A program made the translations under genes and the position numbers. DNA of 10,840 nucleotides from Isohypsibius dastychi (taxonomy: Eukaryota; Tardigrada; Eutardigrada; Parachela; Isohypsibiidae), in the NCBI GenBank assembly GCA_034696485.1, contig JAQIWT010001425.1:1-10840 (forward strand). The letters run 5' to 3'. Positions 7,895 through 10,840 of the stretch are shown one piece after another. Numbering within the stretch: the stretch's first letter is position 1; each line of letters begins with the position of its first letter. Under the pieces are notes generated by a model, which ran no database searches, was not told where the DNA came from, and saw nothing but the letters and a program-made list of their open reading frames with translations.

Positions 7895-7950
7895 GGCAAA
7901 GCTGGAAGGATTTGATTTCGGAAACAGAAGGCATTATAGTGGTCTAGGCC
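7895..7950. repeat. Internal duplication in recombinase, copy 1
   Basis: 56 nt identical to 8117-8178 apart from a 6-nt insertion (GTGGGG) in the other copy. Offset 222-228 nt, a multiple of three, so the frame is kept. This copy is continuous with the conserved recombinase N-terminal domain and is probably the original. Confidence 0.9.
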
Positions 7951-8116
7951 GGCATCGTTACTTTTCCTGCTAGACACAGCTGTGTGGTTTGAGAGGAGAT
8001 GCTGAGAAGTTTGACTCAACTGTCCAGTGTTTGCAGAAATGCGAGGATGACGTTTGCTGTTTCGGCTGGGATTCTTTCTGGGCTTGGGCAGGCATTTGGC
8101 GCTTGTTTGGAAAACT

Positions 8117-8178
8117 GGCAAAGCTGGAAGGGTGGGGATTTGATTTCGGAAACAGAAGGCATTATAGTGGTCTAGGCC
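8117..8178. repeat. Internal duplication in recombinase, copy 2
   Basis: 62 nt, the same as 7895-7950 plus GTGGGG. The 166 nt between the copies encode a basic, Ser/Pro-rich spacer without domain features. Near-perfect identity of the copies indicates a recent duplication or gene conversion. Confidence 0.9.
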
Positions 8179-8233
8179 TTTTTTATGGTACTCTTGTCGG
8201 ATTTTCACAAAATGTAAACTCACTCAAGTGAAT

Positions 8234-8336
8234 GTAGATTCTGGATCCTGAACCTTCGGTTGCATGCGAGCCATTCACTGGAAAGTAATAAAATTAGATA
8301 CAACTTGATACTACTTTGATACAACCTTCCGCAAAA
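8234..8336 (+). repeat. Dispersed copy 2 of foldback-element core
   Basis: Matches the reverse complement of 1847-1942: 24 of 28 bases at one end (GTAGA..CT.GATC.TGAACC region) and 25 of 26 at the other (CTACTT.GATACAACCTTCC region). It begins 11 bp upstream of the recombinase open frame, so it may be the 5' non-coding part of that element. Confidence 0.65.
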
Positions 8337-8360
8337 GTAAGGCTCCAAAGCTTTTAGGTT

Positions 8361-8513
8361 ATGCTCTTGAGAGCGCCTCACCTCACCGGTGTTGATGAAG
8401 TAAGATTAGCAATACCATTAGGTTACCGTTACATGACCGAAGTGCTTCAAGAAGTTAATTTATCCCACTTCGATGAAATAGTGGAGATTGACAATTTGGA
8501 GCCCCAGGTGTAG
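8361..8513 (+). CDS. Small hypothetical ORF or exon, 50 codons
   Basis: ATG at 8361 to TAG at 8511. Not recognised. The composition is protein-like (GYRYMTEVLQEVNLSHFDEI) with alternating hydrophobic and acidic residues. Its C-terminal half resembles the end of the hypothetical protein at 6093-6570 in the pattern [VL][LI][QE]E[VI]N[LV]....E[IV][VL]E[IL], which may be chance. The end CCCCAG|GTGTAG could be a splice donor. Short and unsupported by a domain, so weak. Confidence 0.25.
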   Translation: MLLRAPHLTGVDEVRLAIPLGYRYMTEVLQEVNLSHFDEIVEIDNLEPQV

Positions 8514-9032
8514 CCATGATTTTACTCGTGGGAAGTGTCTAGTCAACGGAAGCTAATGATGCCAAAGTTGCGCACCTAACAAAACTGCAATGTCAGAAAT
8601 GCTTGCTTTCGATTTCAATAACCTCGCGTTGATCGGTTACCTAAACTTACCTTGTTCGAAATTCACTTCCTGGTTCGAATCCTGGTTTGAAAGAGTTTTG
8701 CGAGTTCGATTCATTCACCTGCTAACCCTTGGTCGTGCAGTTGCGTATGCAGCTAGCAAGAAGAAAGCAAGCACTTCGTGTGAACCTAGCAAGAACAAAA
8801 CGAGCACTTCGTGTGCAGCTAGCGAGACGAAAACGAGCATAAATCCGTTTCAACACCCGAAGCGGACAAACTACTGAAAGCACGTATTGCAAAATACTAC
8901 AGACTACATTATTGGAGAATGCTAGAAGTATTCTGGAGGTTTCGATTCAGCAATTTCATTCCAAATCACGGGCGTCACGGTGAGTCACGCGCTTACCGGA
9001 AATGCTATCAAGCTACTCACACTTCATGCTAG
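8514..9032 (+). other. Possible 5' region of the TRPM gene
   Basis: An open frame at 8590-8877 contains a 33-bp tandem repeat and no known domain. An overlapping frame from about 8824 is open to beyond 8979, with aromatic and basic residues (LHYWRMLEVFWRFRF). A consensus donor GTGAGT lies at 8980-8985, and GCTAG at 9032 could be its acceptor, giving a 53-nt intron like the others in the gene. The reading frame of the exon ending at 8979 is not resolved. TRPM channels normally have about 100 or more residues before the part recognised here, so upstream exons are expected in this stretch or to its left. Confidence 0.35.
8749..8847 (+). repeat. 33-bp tandem repeat, three units
   Basis: Units start at 8749, 8782 and 8815; the third is diverged in its last third. 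In one plus-strand frame they encode an 11-residue repeat (AASKKKASTSC, EPSKNKTSTSC, AASETKTSINP). The period is a multiple of three, which would keep a frame open, but coding status is not established. Confidence 0.75.
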
Positions 9033-10768
9033 CTCCCATCCGTAATGGACCGGGTTCTAGATTCTTTATGTGGCAAAGTGCATTTTAATGATCCGGACCT
9101 GTCTCCGGCTGCTGATTCATGTGGTTCAGTGGAGGTTGGTGCCTCAACTGGTCGACAACGATCGTTCTCTACATGACGTCCTGTATTTTGATTAGGAACG
9201 TCTGTATATCAGAGTCAATTATGACATCTCGCTACCGATTCTTGCTAATTTTATCCTGAATAAATGGCATCTTGGGACTCCAGATATCATCATCAGCATG
9301 ATATCGGGGGTTCATCAGTCAAAAGCATGGAAAAAGCCGGAACATCGATCTGCACTACAGAAAGGAATTGTTAAGGTGAGTGATAAGACTAGAGCCATGA
9401 TGTTCAACCTCGATCAATTAAAAGGCCAGTGATGAAACCATCCTGCGAACAACCTCGAAAAATTGAAGATATCCATAACTATAACCGACGGTGCCTTGTA
9501 TGCCTGGATAACTAATGAACCTGTATCAGCTAGCCAACACATCTCAGACATGGATATTTACGCATGGTCTGAACTATGGACTAGCCAAGTTGATAGGCGA
9601 TGCAGTACGTGAGGATCACGACAGGAGAGCAGTTCGTGATAACTGGGACCACATTACGCAGAGTGCATACAATCAGCGTCTTGTCCAGCCTCGCTTGATT
9701 GGTGTGGTTCCGGATGCTCTTCTAAATAATCCAGAGCAATACAAACTCGGGCTTGACAGAGTCGAAATCTCTGAACTCGAGGAAACGGATATGCCACGCC
9801 CAAAGTACGAAATGAATCCAAACCACACCGTGTTTGTGCTTGTGAACAACACATCCTATACCACAACAGCAGTCTTTCGGGGTCAGCTTGAACGCAGCTT
9901 ACAAAAAGAGGCAAGTGCGAGGAAGGAAGCGACTTTCAAGCAGCATCCATGTAAGGTTAGCATACTCAATACGGTCTTGAGCACTATGGTTCATGTGAAA
10001 TGGCTGGTGATTGCAGTAAGGCCAGAGGAAGATTTTTTTGAATACTCTTCAGCGATGTTGGAGATGGACAACGCCAAAAATTATGTGATACCCATGGTAT
10101 GCATACTGATCCAAGGCGGACCACCAGAAATCGATCAGGTGCTGTATTATTTAACGGACTGCGTTCCCGTTATCATTATCAAAGGCACTGGTCTCATGGC
10201 TGATTTGCTCGCATTCGCATACGAAGAAATTATGGAGAGGTTAATCATTTTGTAAGACCGGTGGTTTAAGAAACTATTTTGCATTGTACGTGTAGGGGTG
10301 GAATAGACATCGAAATGGATCATCTGAAGCCAGAAATAGAGAACAAAATGATGCGATATTTTCCGTCGGATTTTAAAGACCGTGTCGATGAGAGGCAGGC
10401 TTACCTCAATAAAATACTTGAATGTGTCAAGCTGTCTCATCGCTACGGCCGCAAGTACATCACAATCTTTGATTTGGCTCTGAGCGACTCCGATCTAGCA
10501 GATTTGGACTGGTACATTCTGAAGTCACTTTTTGGATGTCAACCGCAGTACGGTAGGGCAACGTTAACTCACTCGCTAGCCTTTTGCATCTTATGTCCAT
10601 CTCATAGCCATTCACAAACGGGAAACCATAAGAAAAAACCTCATGCTTACAGTCATGTGGAATCGTCCAGACCTTGCTAAAAGTGAAATTTTCCAACGGG
10701 ACTTTTCTGGAGTTAGTTTGAAGGTATCGGAAGCGTTCAAACTCCTGTTCTTAATAAACCCTATACAG
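9033..10768 (+). CDS. trpm: TRPM-family cation channel, N-terminal region (five exons, incomplete)
   Basis: TRPM proteins are tetrameric plasma-membrane cation channels; their long cytosolic N-terminus carries TRPM homology regions with a SLOG-like (LSDAT) fold, the part seen here. Exons: 9033-9134 (in-frame ATG 9045), 9196-9375, 9530-10251, 10296-10552, 10608-10768. Introns of 61, 154, 44 and 55 nt have donors GTTGGT, GTGAGT, GTAAGA and GTAGGG, and phases 0, 0, 2 and 1 agree at every junction. Family matches in order: RLYIRVNYD, W.L..PDIIISM, LQKGIVK|LANTSQTWIFT, GLAKLIGDAVRED, HTVFVLVNN, LERSLQKE, IPMVCILIQGGPPEIDQVL, PVIIIKGTGLMADLLAFAY, LNKILECVK, ITIFDLALSDSDLADLDWYI and LTVMWNRPDLAKSEIFQRD. 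Canonical TGG reads THG after WIF, and the usual V.GG after the ISM segment reads ISGVHQS, so it is a divergent member. Membrane and pore regions are absent: the frame meets a transposon-like end at about 10766. An alternative third donor at 10240 (AG|GTTAAT) would drop four residues. Confidence 0.85.
9376..9529 (+). other. TRPM intron 2
   Basis: GTGAGT...CTGTATCAG, 154 nt, with a branch-point-like ACTAAT at 9511. Splicing joins GIVK to LANTSQTWIF, reproducing the uninterrupted TRPM family motif, which is the strongest support for this intron. The ATG at 9515 lies inside the intron and is not the start. Confidence 0.8.
10252..10295 (+). other. TRPM intron 3 (44 nt)
   Basis: GTAAGA...GTGTAG, phase 2. 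Removing it skips the TAA at 10253 and joins DLLAFAYEEIMERLIIL to GGIDIEMDHL in frame. It is among the shortest introns expected in an animal. Confidence 0.75.
10553..10607 (+). other. TRPM intron 4 (55 nt)
   Basis: GTAGGG...CATCTCATAG, phase 1. It joins YILKSLFGCQPQY to AIHKRETIRKNLMLTVMWNR, the latter a clear match to the TRPM L.W.R.D.A motif in a different raw frame. Confidence 0.75.
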
Positions 10769-10840
10769 TAAAAGTCATTAAGTGGACCACCCTGTCGTTC
10801 CGAAAAAAGTGGTCCACATACATGACTGGTCCACTTAATG
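10766..10840. mobile_element. Terminal inverted repeat of a Tigger/pogo-like DNA transposon (partial)
   Basis: After TA (10764-10765) the sequence CAGTAAAAGTCATTAAGTGG resembles the common Tigger/pogo-type end (CAGT..AA....TTAAGTGGACC) of invertebrates. Sub-terminal arms follow: CATTAAGTGGACCA (10776-10789) is the exact reverse complement of TGGTCCACTTAATG (10827-10840), and GTGGACCAC (10782-10790) pairs with GTGGTCCAC (10809-10817). The element continues beyond the window, or it is a very short foldback ending here; no transposase is visible. Family assignment rests on the end sequence only. Confidence 0.55.

Larger units (their letters stand above)
6985..8223 (-). pseudogene. Tyrosine recombinase of Crypton/DIRS/Ngaro type, broken by one in-frame TGA
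   Basis: Tyrosine recombinases cut and rejoin DNA through a covalent tyrosine-DNA link and drive integration of Crypton, DIRS and Ngaro transposons. The N-terminal SAM-like, DNA-binding part reads LDHYNAFCFRNQI then SVSTVKLYLAAVANLH and SRLPIT. The catalytic part shows AFFGFLRVGEF (first Arg, residue 217 of the open frame), then, after the stop, SKTDQ (Lys), CPVTAF, HSFR (His-x-x-Arg, about 333-336) and SRWRSTAYDGYIR (Trp 359 and the nucleophile, probably Tyr 367). The frame opens after a stop at 8224-8226 with no ATG before residue 162, so a 5' exon or start is missing. A TGA at 7470-7468 splits it; the same frame resumes at once and holds all remaining catalytic residues, so this is a nonsense mutation, not a frameshift. 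Residues 17-29 recur at 93-105 through an internal duplication. No reverse transcriptase is seen, which favours Crypton or a truncated DIRS/Ngaro element. Confidence 0.85.

Noticed and set aside
8660-8690. GGTTCGAATCC-like T-loop of a tRNA
   Set aside because: The flanking 5-nt stem does not pair (CCTGG on both sides) and no acceptor, D or anticodon arms fit around it; it is part of a short repeat of TCCTGGTT(C/T)GAA.
9654-9914. Minus-strand open frame within the TRPM exon
   Set aside because: Antisense shadow of a conserved coding exon.
10147-10440. Minus-strand open frame across TRPM exons 3 and 4
   Set aside because: Antisense shadow spanning an intron; no independent support.
10751-10757. 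AATAAA near the window end as the polyadenylation signal of the TRPM gene
   Set aside because: The gene has not yet reached its membrane region, so a normal transcript should not end here; it could matter only if the transposon truncates the gene.
1-10840. CRISPR array, bacterial operon or phage module
   Set aside because: No regularly spaced repeats with unique spacers, no ribosome-binding-site-led gene clusters, and genes are intron-split; the sequence is eukaryotic.

Overview
The window looks like a piece of an invertebrate animal (metazoan) nuclear genome, not a bacterial, phage or plasmid sequence. Genes are split by very short GT-AG introns (about 37 to 154 nt in my models). The only conserved host gene is the N-terminal part of a TRPM-family cation channel. 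Most of the remaining sequence is transposon debris: an LTR with a tRNA-primed primer-binding site, a tyrosine-recombinase element, a foldback palindrome carrying a nested MITE, and a Tigger/pogo-like inverted-repeat end. Nothing in the sequence fixes the phylum. Introns of this size occur in nematodes, appendicularian tunicates and some other compact invertebrate genomes.

Layout: 1-1150 is non-coding and repeat-rich (a 20-bp tandem repeat, two poly-C tracts, a 7-bp minisatellite). About 1168-2430 is a large inverted repeat whose left arm is interrupted by a 155-bp MITE with TA target duplication. 2431-3467 holds no gene I can support. 3468-4545 (minus) is a two-exon gene for a single-pass, probably type II, membrane protein of unknown family. 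4704-5039 is an LTR (TGTAA...TTACA, TATA box, AATAAA) followed immediately by a primer-binding site at 5040, but no gag or pol follows. 6093-6570 (plus) is the 3' part of a hydrophilic hypothetical gene with a 37-nt intron. 6985-8223 (minus) is a tyrosine recombinase of the Crypton/DIRS/Ngaro type, broken by one in-frame TGA, carrying an internal duplication and followed by a pair of direct repeats. 8234-8336 shares sequence with the core of the foldback element. 8749-8847 is a 33-bp tandem repeat. From about 9033 to 10768 (plus) five exons encode the N-terminal TRPM homology region. The frame then runs straight into a Tigger/pogo-like terminal inverted repeat that supplies a stop codon, and the window ends inside that element.

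The genes do not form a pathway. The points of most interest are structural: the palindrome's right arm preserves the empty site of the MITE in its left arm; the foldback core resembles the 5' flank of the recombinase; and the TRPM reading frame may be cut by a transposon. All splice sites, family calls and element boundaries were read by eye and need transcript data or homology searches to confirm.
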